Below are positions 51,500 through 60,040 of a stretch of DNA of 60,040 bases, piece by piece. The stretch is taken from the NCBI RefSeq assembly GCF_001243895.1, contig NZ_LN851186.1, forward strand, positions 396,352 to 456,391. Reading direction: 5' to 3'. Every line of letters begins with the position of its first letter. Within the stretch, counting starts at the first letter, position 1. The notes beneath the pieces are model-generated. The model made no database searches and had not been told where the DNA came from. It saw only the letters and a list, made by a program, of their open reading frames with translations. Origin of the DNA: Bacillus testis (GTDB lineage: Bacteria; Bacillota; Bacilli; Bacillales; DSM-1321). Both the position numbers and the translations under genes were made by a program.

Positions 51500-52254
51500 T
51501 TGAAGTAGCGAATGTAACAAAATTGTATGGTAACAAAAGTGTTGTGGATGATGTTTCTGTCTCTATCCAAAAAGGAAAAATCACGTCTTTCATCGGGCCG
51601 AATGGAGCGGGGAAGAGTACATTGTTGTCCATGATTAGCCGCTTGATCGCCAAGGATACGGGTGAAGTATTAATAGAGGGGAATGATATCGGCAAGATCA
51701 AAAGCAATGATTTGGCGCGTAAAATCGCCATTCTTAAGCAAACGAACCATATCAATATCCGCTTGACCATCCGGGAACTGGTATCTTTTGGCCGCTTTCC
51801 ATACTCGCAGGGCCGATTATCCAAAGAAGACTGGAGAAAAGTAGATGAAGCCATTGCCTATATGGAATTGGAAGATTTGCAGGATAAGTATCTTGACCAA
51901 TTGAGCGGTGGGCAGCGGCAAAGGGCTTATATTGCGATGGTCATTGCACAGGATACGGAATATATCCTTTTGGATGAGCCGTTGAATAATCTGGATATGA
52001 AGCACTCTGTCCAGATTATGAAGATTCTGCGCCGCTTGGTGAACGAACTAGGCAAAACGATTGTCATCGTGATACACGATATCAACTTCGCTTCCTGTTA
52101 TTCCGATTATATCGTCGCATTAAAGGATGGGAAAATCGTCAAAGAAGGACCTGCTGAAGAGATTATCAATTCGGATGTGCTAAGAGATATTTATGATATG
52201 GATATCGCTATCCAAAATGTAAATTGCCAAAAAATATGCGTATATTTTACGTAA
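51496..52254 (+). CDS. yclP: Petrobactin-type siderophore ABC ATPase (YclP-like)
   Basis: 252 aa. Walker A GPNGAGKST, LTIRELVSFGRFPYSQGRLS, signature LSGGQRQRAYIAMVI, Walker B YILLDEPLNNLD and VIVIHDINFASCYSDY. Complete motifs for an active importer ATPase. Starts within the end of yclO. In B. subtilis YclP energises petrobactin uptake through YclNO. Confidence 0.9.
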   Translation: MIEVANVTKLYGNKSVVDDVSVSIQKGKITSFIGPNGAGKSTLLSMISRLIAKDTGEVLIEGNDIGKIKSNDLARKIAILKQTNHINIRLTIRELVSFGRFPYSQGRLSKEDWRKVDEAIAYMELEDLQDKYLDQLSGGQRQRAYIAMVIAQDTEYILLDEPLNNLDMKHSVQIMKILRRLVNELGKTIVIVIHDINFASCYSDYIVALKDGKIVKEGPAEEIINSDVLRDIYDMDIAIQNVNCQKICVYFT

Positions 52255-52275
52255 TAAAATGAAGAGGTGCAGAAA

Positions 52276-53238
52276 ATGAAAAAATCATTGATCGCGATTA
52301 TGTTTGCTCTATTTACAATCGTGCTGGCAGCTTGCGGTGCACAAGATGACAAGAAAGATGAAAGCAATGGCAGCAAAGAAGAACAAAAAACAATTACTGT
52401 CAAACATGATTACGGCGAAACCAAAGTGCCTGCCAATCCTAAAAAAGTGGTTGTGTTCGACTTTGGCACTCTTGATACAATGAATAAATTGGGCATTGAT
52501 GTGACTGGCGTTCCTCAAGACAATGTTCCATCTTATCTGAAGGAATACAAAGATTCTAAGTATAAAAATGTCGGTGGCTTAAAAGAGCCGGATTTTGAAG
52601 CAATCAATGAAATCCAGCCTGATCTAATCATTATTTCCGGCAGACAAGCGGATTCCTACGATAAGTTCAGTGAAATCGCACCTACCATTTATATGGGCGT
52701 TGATACAAAGGATTACATGAAGTCATTCGAAAGCAATGTGAAGACAATCGGCCAAATTTTCGATAAAGAAAAGCAAGCCAATAAAGAATTGTCTGCTGTG
52801 AAAGATTCCGTGCAACAGCTGAAGGATAAAGTCGATCCTGATAAGAAAGGACTTATCATTCTTGCATCCGGCGGCAAAATCAGTGCTTACGGCACGCAAT
52901 CACGCTTCGGCATCATCCATGATGAATTTGGCGTCACTCCATCAGACAAGAATATTGACAGCAAATCGCCTCATGGCCAAACAGCTTCATTTGAATACGT
53001 ACTGAAACAAAATCCTGACTACTTATTCGTTGTGGACCGCGATAAGGTAGTGACAAGTGAAGATGGAAAAGATTCAGGAGCAAAGAAAACAGTAGAGAAC
53101 GATTTAGTGAAGAAAACAAATGCCTATAAGGATGGCCACATTGTTTACTTGGATCCTAACTACTGGTACCTATCTGGCGGCGGTCTAGAATCAGTCGCAG
53201 AAATGGTGAATGAAGTTTCAAGCGCTATTACAAAATAA
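52276..53238 (+). CDS. yclQ: Petrobactin-type siderophore-binding lipoprotein (YclQ-like)
   Basis: 320 aa from ATG 52276, behind GAGGTG. Lipoprotein signal KKSLIAIMFALFTIVLAACG with lipid Cys20, then class III binding fold: VPANPKKVVVFDFGTLDTMN, IQPDLIIISGRQADSYDKFS, SAYGTQSRFGIIHDEFGVTP. B. subtilis YclQ binds petrobactin and its 3,4-catecholate precursor. Last gene of the operon, followed by a strong terminator. Confidence 0.9.
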   Translation: MKKSLIAIMFALFTIVLAACGAQDDKKDESNGSKEEQKTITVKHDYGETKVPANPKKVVVFDFGTLDTMNKLGIDVTGVPQDNVPSYLKEYKDSKYKNVGGLKEPDFEAINEIQPDLIIISGRQADSYDKFSEIAPTIYMGVDTKDYMKSFESNVKTIGQIFDKEKQANKELSAVKDSVQQLKDKVDPDKKGLIILASGGKISAYGTQSRFGIIHDEFGVTPSDKNIDSKSPHGQTASFEYVLKQNPDYLFVVDRDKVVTSEDGKDSGAKKTVENDLVKKTNAYKDGHIVYLDPNYWYLSGGGLESVAEMVNEVSSAITK

Positions 53239-53284
53239 TCATGTCTCCATCCGAAAAGAGCCCCCCTCTTTTCTTCATAGAGAT

Positions 53285-53321
53285 AAAACCCGCATCCGCT
53301 ATAAATGGATGCGGGTTTTTA
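53285..53321. terminator. Bidirectional terminator after yclQ
   Basis: AAAACCCGCATCC...GGATGCGGGTTTTT between convergent genes. Confidence 0.9.
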
Positions 53322-53343
53322 ATATGGCCAAAAAGGGCCTGCT

Positions 53344-53826
53344 TCACGGATTGCAGACAGTACGGGCCAAAGCATCTATTTTATCTTCGTCAATATGCGG
53401 CAGCGGCTTCTTTTCTTTACTAAAATTTTTGCGTACCTGGCGCAGGACGAAAGCATCTAGGCGTTTGCCGGGATGGTCGGGGAATTCGCCGCCAAGGCTC
53501 ACGGCCGCCATGGCGTGCTCTAAGAGTGCAGGCGGAAAGTTTAATTTAAAATGGTCTTCAACCTGCTCCTGCATGCCGCAGCAAATAAAAATAGCTACTT
53601 TCTTTTGCAATAAAATATCCAAGTTCGTGTTGATAAATTCTCTGGCGAGTTTATGGATTTTTCCAAAGCGAATGCAGCTGCCGATTATGATGGTGTTAAA
53701 TTCAGAGAGCGGAGGGCTACACTCCTCAAGGTTGAGAATGACGGAATCATCTAGTTTTTCATGCAGATTCAGCGCGCATTTTTCAGTACTGCCGTTTCTC
53801 GATGCATAAACGATTAAACAACTCAT
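53344..53826 (-). CDS. Flavodoxin-domain protein (HemG-like)
   Basis: 160 aa from ATG 53826, about 10 nt behind AAAGG. LIVYASRNGSTEKCALNLHE is the FMN phosphate loop of the flavodoxin_5/HemG group (YASRxGST), and NTIIIGSCIRFGKIHKLARE the flavin ring region. E. coli HemG is protoporphyrinogen oxidase; many Gram-positive relatives have unknown redox roles. Convergent with the siderophore operon. Confidence 0.75.
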   Translation of the reverse strand: MSCLIVYASRNGSTEKCALNLHEKLDDSVILNLEECSPPLSEFNTIIIGSCIRFGKIHKLAREFINTNLDILLQKKVAIFICCGMQEQVEDHFKLNFPPALLEHAMAAVSLGGEFPDHPGKRLDAFVLRQVRKNFSKEKKPLPHIDEDKIDALARTVCNP

Positions 53827-54151
53827 TTTGTTCACAACCTTTATCATTAGTAGTTATCAGGATGTACTTTTATTATAAATATTTTTCTGAAATAATAAAA
53901 GGTTTAGACGATTATTGGATATACAGCCCCACCCATAGAGGAAAGCCGAAAGAGTTTGTTTGAAATACAGATGGAAGTGAAATACATATCTATATAGGAA
54001 AAATCAGCCTGTCTATTCTGCACAGTGAAACTTTCGATATCCTTTTTCCCCTAACGAACATCAGTTGAGATCTTATTGCCGCTATCCCACTTCGAATCTT
54101 CGCACCAGGTAGAACAGGTAAAAATAGTGTGGGGAAATAAAGTATTTTCTA
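53827..54151. other. Gene-free stretch upstream of the polyamine operon
   Basis: No coding region or hairpin of note. Contains one inverted copy of the recurrent AAAGTTTCACT element near 54023-54035. Confidence 0.4.
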
Positions 54152-54247
54152 TTGAAGTTTTAGGACAATCTTGTATAATAGCTAATGGTAAAAGTAAACT
54201 CTAAGTAAAGTAACAATAAACAATAATTATCGGAAGTTTACTAACTT
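54152..54247 (+). promoter_or_regulatory. Promoter and operator region of the XRE-pot operon
   Basis: TTGAAG (54152-54157), 16 bp, TATAAT (54174-54179). Downstream, AGTAAACT (54193-54200) and AGTTTACT (54235-54242) form an inverted repeat, with a related GTAAAGT between; they probably bind the XRE-cupin protein encoded next. Confidence 0.65.
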
Positions 54248-54271
54248 TAAACAATATGGGGTTATATAATC

Positions 54272-54817
54272 ATGCAATTGATCGGAAGGAAAATGAAAAA
54301 TCTACGATTGAAAAAAGGGTTAACTCAAGAAGAATTGGGTGAACGGACTGATTTGAGCAAAGGTTATATATCACAATTGGAACGGGATTTAAGCTCACCT
54401 TCCATAGAAACGTTTTTTAATATCCTTGAAGTGCTTGGCTGTTCCCCGAAGGAATTCTTCAGTGAAGAGGACCAAGTGCAAAAAGTGGTGTATACAGAGG
54501 AAGACCAGACATGCTTTGAGGATGAAGAGCGAGGCTACCATATCCAGTGGCTTGTGCCAGAATCCAATGAAAAAGAAATGGAGCCCATTATCCTTACGTT
54601 TCAAAAAGAAGGGGAGTACAAAGTGTTCGAACCTTCATTATCCGAAACGTTCGGTTACGTATTAAAAGGAAAAGTGAAAGTTCTGCTGGGAAGAAACGAA
54701 TACTATGCGAAAGCGGGGGAGGCCATTTACTTCCATGCCTCCGACAGGCATCAGATCGTCAATGAAAACCCCGGCCATTCGCAACTGATATTAGTTGCAA
54801 CAGATTCATATCTGTAA
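54272..54817 (+). CDS. XRE-cupin transcriptional regulator (PuuR-like) of the polyamine operon
   Basis: 181 aa. HTH_3 domain (about 5-62): IGRKMKNLRLKKGLTQEELG and DLSKGYISQLERDLSSPSIE. The cupin domain (about 105-175) has FGYVLKGKVKVLLGRNEYYA and AGEAIYFHASDRHQIVNENP, a ligand pocket. This two-domain layout is that of E. coli PuuR, a polyamine-sensing repressor. It precedes potA by 49 bp and probably represses its own operon when spermidine or putrescine is plentiful. Confidence 0.85.
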   Translation: MQLIGRKMKNLRLKKGLTQEELGERTDLSKGYISQLERDLSSPSIETFFNILEVLGCSPKEFFSEEDQVQKVVYTEEDQTCFEDEERGYHIQWLVPESNEKEMEPIILTFQKEGEYKVFEPSLSETFGYVLKGKVKVLLGRNEYYAKAGEAIYFHASDRHQIVNENPGHSQLILVATDSYL

Positions 54818-54866
54818 GATTTGATTACTTAAAATGACTGGGAAATACCGGGAAAAGGAGACTACA

Positions 54867-55973
54867 ATGACAGAACAAACTATTATTCGGTTTGAAGGGG
54901 TCACTAAGCAATATGACGATGATCCTGCCGTACTAAATGAGGTCAGCTTTGAGATTGAAAGAGGAAAATTCTATACATTGCTTGGCCCTTCCGGTTGCGG
55001 AAAAACAACAATTCTCCGCCTTATTGCCGGATTCACAAGCCCTTCCAAGGGTAAAATATACTTTAACAATAAATTGATCAACAATGTGCCTGCCAACCAA
55101 AGACAAGTGAACACGGTCTTTCAGGACTATGCATTGTTCCCGCATCTGAATGTATTCGAAAATGTTGCATTCGGGCTGCGCATCAAAAAAATGAAAAATG
55201 ACGCCATCACACAAAAAGTGAAAGAGGCCCTTAAGTTCGTCAACCTTGTGGGCTATGAAAACAGAGAAATCAGCGAAATGTCCGGCGGCCAACGCCAACG
55301 TGTGGCAATCGCACGTGCTATCGTCAATGAACCTGAGGTTATCCTGCTTGATGAACCGTTATCTGCATTGGATTTGAAGTTGCGGACAGAAATGCAGTAT
55401 GAATTGAGAGAGTTGCAGCGCCGTCTGGGCATCACCTTCATCTTTGTAACGCATGACCAAGAAGAAGCGTTGGCTATGAGTGACGAAATTTTTGTTTTGA
55501 ACAGAGGAAACATCGAACAAAGCGGCACGCCAATCGATATCTATGATGAGCCGATCAACCGTTTTGTTGCCGACTTTATCGGAGAGTCTAACATTGTGCC
55601 AGGGAAAATGATAGAAGATTACCTGGTGGAATTTACAGGCAAACAATTTGAATGTGTGGATGCCGGCCTAAAACCGAATGAAGCGGTTGAAATTGTGATA
55701 CGGCCGGAGGATCTGGAGATTACTTCACCGGAGCAAGGCAAACTGCAAGTGAAGGTGGATACGCAATTATTCCGCGGCGTCCATTATGAAATTTCATGCT
55801 ATGACAAGGATGGAAATGAGTGGCTTGTCCATTCCACTAAGAAAGCGTTGGTCGGCGAAGAGATAGGGCTATTCTTTGAGCCTGAAGCAATCCACGTAAT
55901 GCGTCCAGGCGAGACTGAAGAAGAATTCGATGCGCGCCTAGAAGCTTATGAAGAGGCAGAAAATGAAGACTAA
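54867..55973 (+). CDS. potA: Spermidine/putrescine ABC transporter ATPase PotA
   Basis: 368 aa from ATG 54867 behind AAAAGGAGA. Walker [11 protein letters not shown]-loop [20 protein letters not shown], signature [15 protein letters not shown], Walker [14 protein letters not shown]-loop [10 protein letters not shown], then the C-terminal TOBE_2 domain (about 280-355; [18 protein letters not shown]). Standard polyamine importer ATPase. Ends inside potB (11-bp overlap). Confidence 0.95.
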   Translation: MTEQTIIRFEGVTKQYDDDPAVLNEVSFEIERGKFYTLLGPSGCGKTTILRLIAGFTSPSKGKIYFNNKLINNVPANQRQVNTVFQDYALFPHLNVFENVAFGLRIKKMKNDAITQKVKEALKFVNLVGYENREISEMSGGQRQRVAIARAIVNEPEVILLDEPLSALDLKLRTEMQYELRELQRRLGITFIFVTHDQEEALAMSDEIFVLNRGNIEQSGTPIDIYDEPINRFVADFIGESNIVPGKMIEDYLVEFTGKQFECVDAGLKPNEAVEIVIRPEDLEITSPEQGKLQVKVDTQLFRGVHYEISCYDKDGNEWLVHSTKKALVGEEIGLFFEPEAIHVMRPGETEEEFDARLEAYEEAENED

Positions 55974-56775
55974 TCGCCTACTGTATTCCATTCCATATTA
56001 TGTATGGATTCTTTTATTCGTCATAGCGCCTATTGTTCTTGTTGTGTATTATTCATTCTTTGATATAGAAGGAAGCTTTTCTCTGATTAACTACCAGAAG
56101 TTCTTCACGCCCGTTTATTTAAAAATGGTACTGAGTTCGTTTTGGTATGCCTTTTTAATTACGGCTTTTTCTTTGTTAATTGCTTATCCGACGGCTTATC
56201 TGCTGACCAAAACCAAGCATAAGCAATTATGGTTATTGCTGATCATACTGCCATCATGGATTAATTTATTATTGAAAGCATATGCATTCATCGGCATTTT
56301 CGGAACGTATGGTCCTATCAATTCCTTCTTCGATGTGATTGGAATAGGCTCCAAACAGATTATGTTTACAGACTTCAGTTTTATCTTTGTGTCTGTCTAT
56401 ATTTTCATCCCGTTTATGATTTTGCCGATTTTCAATGCGTTGGAAAAATTGAATCCTTCCTTGCTATCCGCATCGCTGGATTTGGGGGCTTCCAACTGGA
56501 TCACCTTTAAACGGGTCGTTTTCCCGTTAACGATCGACGGCGTAAAGGCCGGATGCCAAGCCGTATTCATACCGGCGCTATCGCTCTTCATGATTACGAG
56601 ACTGATTGCCGGCAACCGTGTCATCACACTTGGTACAGCTATTGAACAGCATTTCCTTGTTACACAGGACTGGGGAATGGGTGCCACGATCGCTGTATTC
56701 TTAATCATTGTCATGTTTATCATTATGGGCGTGACTGGCAAACGGAAGCGAGGGATGAAACATGAAAAAAAATAG
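55963..56775 (+). CDS. potB: Polyamine transporter permease PotB
   Basis: 270 aa from ATG 55963, eight nt behind AGAGG. Six helices; the EAA loop contacting PotA is around [20 protein letters not shown]. It overlaps potA and potC, so the genes are translationally coupled. Forms the membrane channel with PotC for spermidine/putrescine. Confidence 0.9.
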   Translation: MKTNRLLYSIPYYVWILLFVIAPIVLVVYYSFFDIEGSFSLINYQKFFTPVYLKMVLSSFWYAFLITAFSLLIAYPTAYLLTKTKHKQLWLLLIILPSWINLLLKAYAFIGIFGTYGPINSFFDVIGIGSKQIMFTDFSFIFVSVYIFIPFMILPIFNALEKLNPSLLSASLDLGASNWITFKRVVFPLTIDGVKAGCQAVFIPALSLFMITRLIAGNRVITLGTAIEQHFLVTQDWGMGATIAVFLIIVMFIIMGVTGKRKRGMKHEKK

Positions 56776-57562
56776 TAAGCTATCTACTATTTATTTGATG
56801 GTTGTGTTCTTCATTCTGTATGCGCCGATTTTTTACCTGATGTTTTATTCGTTCAATAGCGCCGGCAATATGACCGGATTTGATGGATTCACATTGGATT
56901 GGTATAAAGAAGTGCTTCAGGATACACGCCTATGGATTATCGTATTGAACACATTGGTCATCGCCCTGTTATCAGCCGCAATCGCGACGATTATCGGCGT
57001 ATTGGGTGCTTTGTCCATCTTATATATGAAAAACAAAAAAACAAAAAACACGATTCTGTCGCTGAATAATGTATTGATTGTCAGCCCGGATGTCATTATT
57101 GGGGCATCGTTCCTGATTCTCTTTACGATGATTGGCATTAAATTGGGATTTGTTTCGGTATTGCTATCGCATATCGCCTTTTCTATTCCAATTGTCGTCA
57201 TCATGGTTCTGCCTAAACTGCAGGAGATGAGCACATCATTGATTGATGCGGCCACTGACCTGGGAGCAAGCAAATTTGATGTATTGTCGAAGGTCATCAT
57301 CCCTTACATCACTCCTGGGATATTTGCCGGCTTCTTTATGGCATTGACGTACTCTCTGGATGATTTTGCAGTAACGTTCTTTGTAACCGGGAATGGATTC
57401 TCCACTCTATCCGTTGAGATCTATTCACTTGCCCGCAGAGGAATCTCTCTACAGATTAATGCACTATCCACATTGATTTTCTTATTCACTGTTGTGCTGG
57501 TCATCGGTTACTACTTTATTACTCAACGCAATATCCGCCCGAAAGTGGGGGCTAAGAAATGA
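56762..57562 (+). CDS. potC: Polyamine transporter permease PotC
   Basis: 266 aa, six helices, partner of PotB. The EAA loop is DAATDLGASKFDVLSKVIIP; MALTYSLDDFAVTFFVTGNG is the conserved PotC segment. Start ATG overlaps the end of potB by 14 bp and its stop overlaps the potD start (ATGA). Confidence 0.9.
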   Translation: MKKNSKLSTIYLMVVFFILYAPIFYLMFYSFNSAGNMTGFDGFTLDWYKEVLQDTRLWIIVLNTLVIALLSAAIATIIGVLGALSILYMKNKKTKNTILSLNNVLIVSPDVIIGASFLILFTMIGIKLGFVSVLLSHIAFSIPIVVIMVLPKLQEMSTSLIDAATDLGASKFDVLSKVIIPYITPGIFAGFFMALTYSLDDFAVTFFVTGNGFSTLSVEIYSLARRGISLQINALSTLIFLFTVVLVIGYYFITQRNIRPKVGAKK

Positions 57563-58632
57563 AGCAATTAACACGTGTGTTTATTTTAGTTTTTGTCGTG
57601 TCTTTCGGCATTTTGTATCTTATCAACCATTTGAATGCTTCTGAAGGATATTCAGGGGATAAAACGGTCACCATCTTCAACTGGGGCGACTATATTGATC
57701 CTGCTTTGATCAAAAAGTTCGAAAAAGAATCGGGATACAAGGTCATCTATCAGACATTCGATTCGAATGAAGCGATGATGACAAAAATCGAGCAAGGCGG
57801 GACGACTTTCGATATTGCTGTCCCATCGGAATACGCAATATCCAAAATGAAGGATGAAAACTTGCTTATACCGCTCGACCATAGCAAATTACCTAATCTG
57901 AAAAACATCGACAGCCGTTTCATGGATTTGCCGTTTGATGAGAAAAATAAATACTCTGTGCCTTATTTCTGGGGAACAGTCGGCATTATCTATAATAAAG
58001 AAATGCTGAACGGCAAAGAGATTACGAGCTGGAATGACCTGTGGGACAAAGATTTGAAAAATAAAATCCTATTGGTCGACGGAGCCCGAGAAGTGATCGG
58101 CATGGGGCTGAACAGCCTGAACTATTCCTTGAATGACCGCAATAAAGCGCATTTGGTTGAAGCGAAAGAAAAGCTGGATAAAATGACGCCGAATATCAAA
58201 GCTATTGTCGGCGATGAAATCAAAATGCTCATTGCCAATGAAGAGGCATCGGTTGGAGTCGTTTGGTCAGGTGATGCTGCTGAAATTATGAGTGAAAATG
58301 ATAAGTTGGATTACGTAGTTCCAAAAGAAGGATCTAACCTATGGTTTGACAATATGGTCATCCCGAAAACAGCCAAAAATATGGAAGGTGCCTATGCCTT
58401 CATGAACTTTATGCTTGATCCAGAAAACGCCGCTATCAATACGGAATATGTGGGTTACTCCACACCGAATAAAGCAGCGTTAAAATACCTGCCGAAAGAA
58501 ATCTCCAGCGACACAAGATTCTATCCAAACCCGGAATTGACAGACAAACTGGAGGTCTACGAAAACCTCGGCAAAAAAATGCTCGCCTACTACAACGAGC
58601 TATTCCTAGAATTCAAAATGCATAGTAAATAG
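57559..58632 (+). CDS. potD: Polyamine-binding protein PotD
   Basis: 357 aa. N-terminal hydrophobic signal/anchor (about 6-24, RVFILVFVVSFGILYLI) without a lipobox Cys, so it is a membrane-tethered rather than lipid-anchored binding protein. Periplasmic-binding type II fold: VTIFNWGDYIDPALIKKFEK, FDIAVPSEYAISKM, VPYFWGTVGIIYNK, VGVVWSGDAAEIM, whose acidic and aromatic residues bind spermidine/putrescine. Last gene of the operon. Confidence 0.9.
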   Translation: MKQLTRVFILVFVVSFGILYLINHLNASEGYSGDKTVTIFNWGDYIDPALIKKFEKESGYKVIYQTFDSNEAMMTKIEQGGTTFDIAVPSEYAISKMKDENLLIPLDHSKLPNLKNIDSRFMDLPFDEKNKYSVPYFWGTVGIIYNKEMLNGKEITSWNDLWDKDLKNKILLVDGAREVIGMGLNSLNYSLNDRNKAHLVEAKEKLDKMTPNIKAIVGDEIKMLIANEEASVGVVWSGDAAEIMSENDKLDYVVPKEGSNLWFDNMVIPKTAKNMEGAYAFMNFMLDPENAAINTEYVGYSTPNKAALKYLPKEISSDTRFYPNPELTDKLEVYENLGKKMLAYYNELFLEFKMHSK

Positions 58633-58975
58633 AAAAGCGGAGAACACCCGTTTAGCGGCGTAGGGACTGGAGCCCTTTCTCTTTGAGATAAAGGAAACAC
58701 GGTGAGGAACGAACCGATGTGTCTAGCTTCACCGGTCACCCCCTCGAGTCATAAGCCCCTCTCTTTCGGAAACGAAACCCATGTTTCCTGTAGAGAGGGT
58801 TCTTATGCTTGTCGGGGGTAAGCAGACCGGTTCAGCATTTCATAGTTGACTTATCGTAGAAGAATGAGGTGAAGTTTGCTAGTCCCTGGCCGCTGCAGCT
58901 AGATCGAGAAAAGTAGAGGGCACGTTTAGCGAAGTTTGCTAGTCGCTGTGCCCTGGAGCTGGATCGAGAAAAGCG
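58632..58975 (+). repeat. Dispersed intergenic repeat, copy B, with hairpin insert and partial duplication
   Basis: Starts AAAAGCGG and shares ordered blocks with the minus strand of 16354-16516 (CGTTTAGC, ACTGGAG, GATAAAGGAAACAC, GTTGACTTAT, GAAGTTTGCTAGTCCCTGGC). It carries an extra segment with a long hairpin, CATAAG..CCTCTCT / AGAGAGG..CTTATG (58750-58808), and a near-duplicate of its last ~43 bp (58871-58913 versus 58931-58973, 60-bp period). No coding potential seen. Confidence 0.8.
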
Positions 58976-59008
58976 TGTCCCCCGAGGAAGGAGGGGACGC
59001 GCTTTTTA
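58970..59008 (-). terminator. Terminator of the MerR/TipAS gene
   Basis: AAAAGCGTGTCCCC...GGGGACGCGCTTTTT at the end of the minus-strand gene; its left arm merges with the dispersed repeat. Confidence 0.8.
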
Positions 59009-59770
59009 CTATTTCTTTTCCCAATCACAGTATACAATCATGGCTTCCCGCATAAACGAGGCTAGTCCTGTTGCGTACTGATCAATATTGGCAGTGAAAC
59101 GCTCATCTTCAACGTAAAGATCGGCAAGCCCTCTGAAGATTTCAAGCGTACAATCATAGTAGTGGTTCGTGATGAATTGGCGCCACTCGGCGATGGCTGT
59201 TTGAGCTTGTTTGGAGTTTGGGCCCAGAGGCATTGCGTCTATCAGTCTTTGATAGATTGCAGATGTGGATTGCTGAATGTCATTCCAATCCTCTTTAGAA
59301 TAGCGGTTTGTTTTATGTTCGGTTTCAGCAATAGCCTCTTTTCCGTATCTTTCAATAGCCTCCTGCCGATATTTTTGTTGGTGCTCTTTCATTTCTTCCA
59401 TGCTTAATCCCTTGAACAATTCTTTGTCGCTCATGATTCTCACTCCTTGGTCTTTTTCAAGAGTATGATCAATTGTAGCCATCATCGTCTGCAGCCTGGC
59501 TATTTTCATTTCGAGGAATGCACGGTGATTCGTTAGTGCCGCCTGTTTATCAAAAGATGGACTGTAGATGATTTGTTTAATTTCCTTCAGAGTGAAGCCG
59601 ATTTCCCTAAAGAAAAGGATTTGCTGCAGTGTGTCCAGATTGGCTGCGGAATAATAACGGTAACCGGCAGGAGAAATGGCGTCTGGTTTTAGAAGGCCAA
59701 TTGCATCATAGTGATGCAAGGTTCGTACACTGACGTCGGCAAGCTCCGCTAATTCGCTGATTTTGTACAT
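59009..59770 (-). CDS. MerR-family regulator with TipAS drug-binding domain (Mta-like)
   Basis: 253 aa. MerR winged helix YKISELAELADVSVRTLHHY, GLLKPDAISPAGYRYY, LDTLQQILFFREIGFTLKEI; a coiled-coil linker (about 75-110); and a C-terminal TipAS antibiotic-binding domain (about 125-250) with YGKEAIAETEHKTNRYSKED. Relatives (Mta, TipA) activate drug exporters when bound by hydrophobic antibiotics. No exporter is adjacent within the window. Confidence 0.85.
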   Translation of the reverse strand: MYKISELAELADVSVRTLHHYDAIGLLKPDAISPAGYRYYSAANLDTLQQILFFREIGFTLKEIKQIIYSPSFDKQAALTNHRAFLEMKIARLQTMMATIDHTLEKDQGVRIMSDKELFKGLSMEEMKEHQQKYRQEAIERYGKEAIAETEHKTNRYSKEDWNDIQQSTSAIYQRLIDAMPLGPNSKQAQTAIAEWRQFITNHYYDCTLEIFRGLADLYVEDERFTANIDQYATGLASFMREAMIVYCDWEKK

Positions 59771-59834
59771 ATATAATCACCTCTTGATTCCATGTTAATC
59801 TATGACGCAACGTAAGGGTCAATGGGGTAATAAC

Positions 59835-59884
59835 AAAAAAGCCTGAAACGGGTTGATAGAATCATTTCCCGGTTTCAGGCTTTT
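59835..59884. terminator. Terminator of the partial PTS gene
   Basis: AAAAAAGCCTGAAACGGG pairs with CCCGGTTTCAGGCTTTT; an A-run and a T-run flank the stem. Confidence 0.8.
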
Positions 59885-59905
59885 GATGTGCGTTGCTGAC
59901 TTACA

Positions 59906-60040
59906 TTACATTTTTCGCATATGGTCGGCAACAAATTCTACGTCTGTGCCTACGATCACTTGAAGATCTGTTTTATTCAGTTTAATGACACCTTTAGCGC
60001 CAATTTTCTTTAATTCAGCTTCATTGACTTTATCCATATC
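59906..60040 (-). CDS. 3' end of a PTS EIIB domain (glucose/GlcNAc type), cut by the window edge
   Basis: Only the last 44 codons lie in the window; the 5' part is beyond base 60040. The visible protein, from DMDKVNEAELKKIGAKGVIK through DLQVIVGTDVEFVADHM, is the C-terminal half of an EIIB domain of the NagP/PtsG family. The phosphocysteine lies upstream outside the window. Probably a separate GlcNAc or glucose permease; whether it also supplies the EIIA missing from the PTS at 14066 cannot be seen. Confidence 0.8.
   Translation of the reverse strand, partial: DMDKVNEAELKKIGAKGVIKLNKTDLQVIVGTDVEFVADHMRKM

Noticed and set aside
58632..58975. CRISPR array or IS remnant
   Set aside because: Only two imperfect 43-bp repeats with a 60-bp period, no spacers of constant length, no cas genes and no transposase fragment.

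Overview
The window looks like a chromosomal segment of a low/medium-GC, endospore-forming Bacillaceae (or close Planococcaceae) bacterium. Reasons: AGGAGG-type ribosome sites with frequent TTG/GTG starts, many genes with clear Bacillus subtilis counterparts (YfmS, HflX, YugP, MhqE/MhqD, YusV/YfiYZ/YfhA, YclNOPQ, PotABCD, YhgE), a BclA-like collagen spore-surface protein behind a sigma-K-like promoter, and GC-rich intergenic repeats typical of Bacillus. I see no phage, IS transposase, CRISPR array, rRNA or tRNA. The species cannot be named from the sequence.

Layout. 0-5 kb: a CstB-like persulfide dioxygenase/rhodanese fusion, a soluble chemotaxis transducer, an RlmI-type rRNA methyltransferase, and a glutaredoxin-rhodanese-glutaredoxin cluster; the two sulfur loci have similar CsoR/CstR-like operators. 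5-9 kb: gapN with a long leader, a serine hydrolase and a quinone reductase. 9-11 kb: hflX behind a structured leader with a 15-codon leader ORF containing an Arg-Leu-Arg motif. 11-17 kb: a CNNM/CorC-type transporter, YugP, a MerR regulator, and a ManNAc-type PTS permease + NanE with a cre-like site, a perfect palindromic operator and an RpiR regulator. 17-32 kb: metabolic and membrane genes, including a PadR-controlled ABC exporter and the quinone-detoxifying mhqE-mhqD pair with a perfect MhqR-type operator, divergent from a metal-ligand-less iron-ADH homologue. 32-38 kb: a frameshifted FlaR-like kinase, TudS, DinB, a DHA2 drug exporter and ArsB.

38-42 kb: a three-gene spore-surface cassette (collagen-like protein, GT2-TPR glycosyltransferase, methyltransferase-GT4 fusion). 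42-45 kb: a YhgE/Pip protein behind a long palindromic operator. 45-53 kb: two Fur-boxed siderophore uptake operons, one schizokinen-like (YusV-YfiYZ-YfhA) and one petrobactin-like (YclNOPQ). 54-59 kb: an XRE-cupin regulator leading a potABCD polyamine operon. 59-60 kb: a dispersed repeat, a MerR/TipAS regulator, and the 3' end of a PTS gene cut by the window edge.

The most interesting items are the hflX leader (probable antibiotic-responsive attenuation), the spore-collagen glycosylation cassette, the shared operators of the persulfide genes, and the pseudoenzyme beside mhqED. All functional calls rest on reading motifs and remembered homologues; no database search was run.
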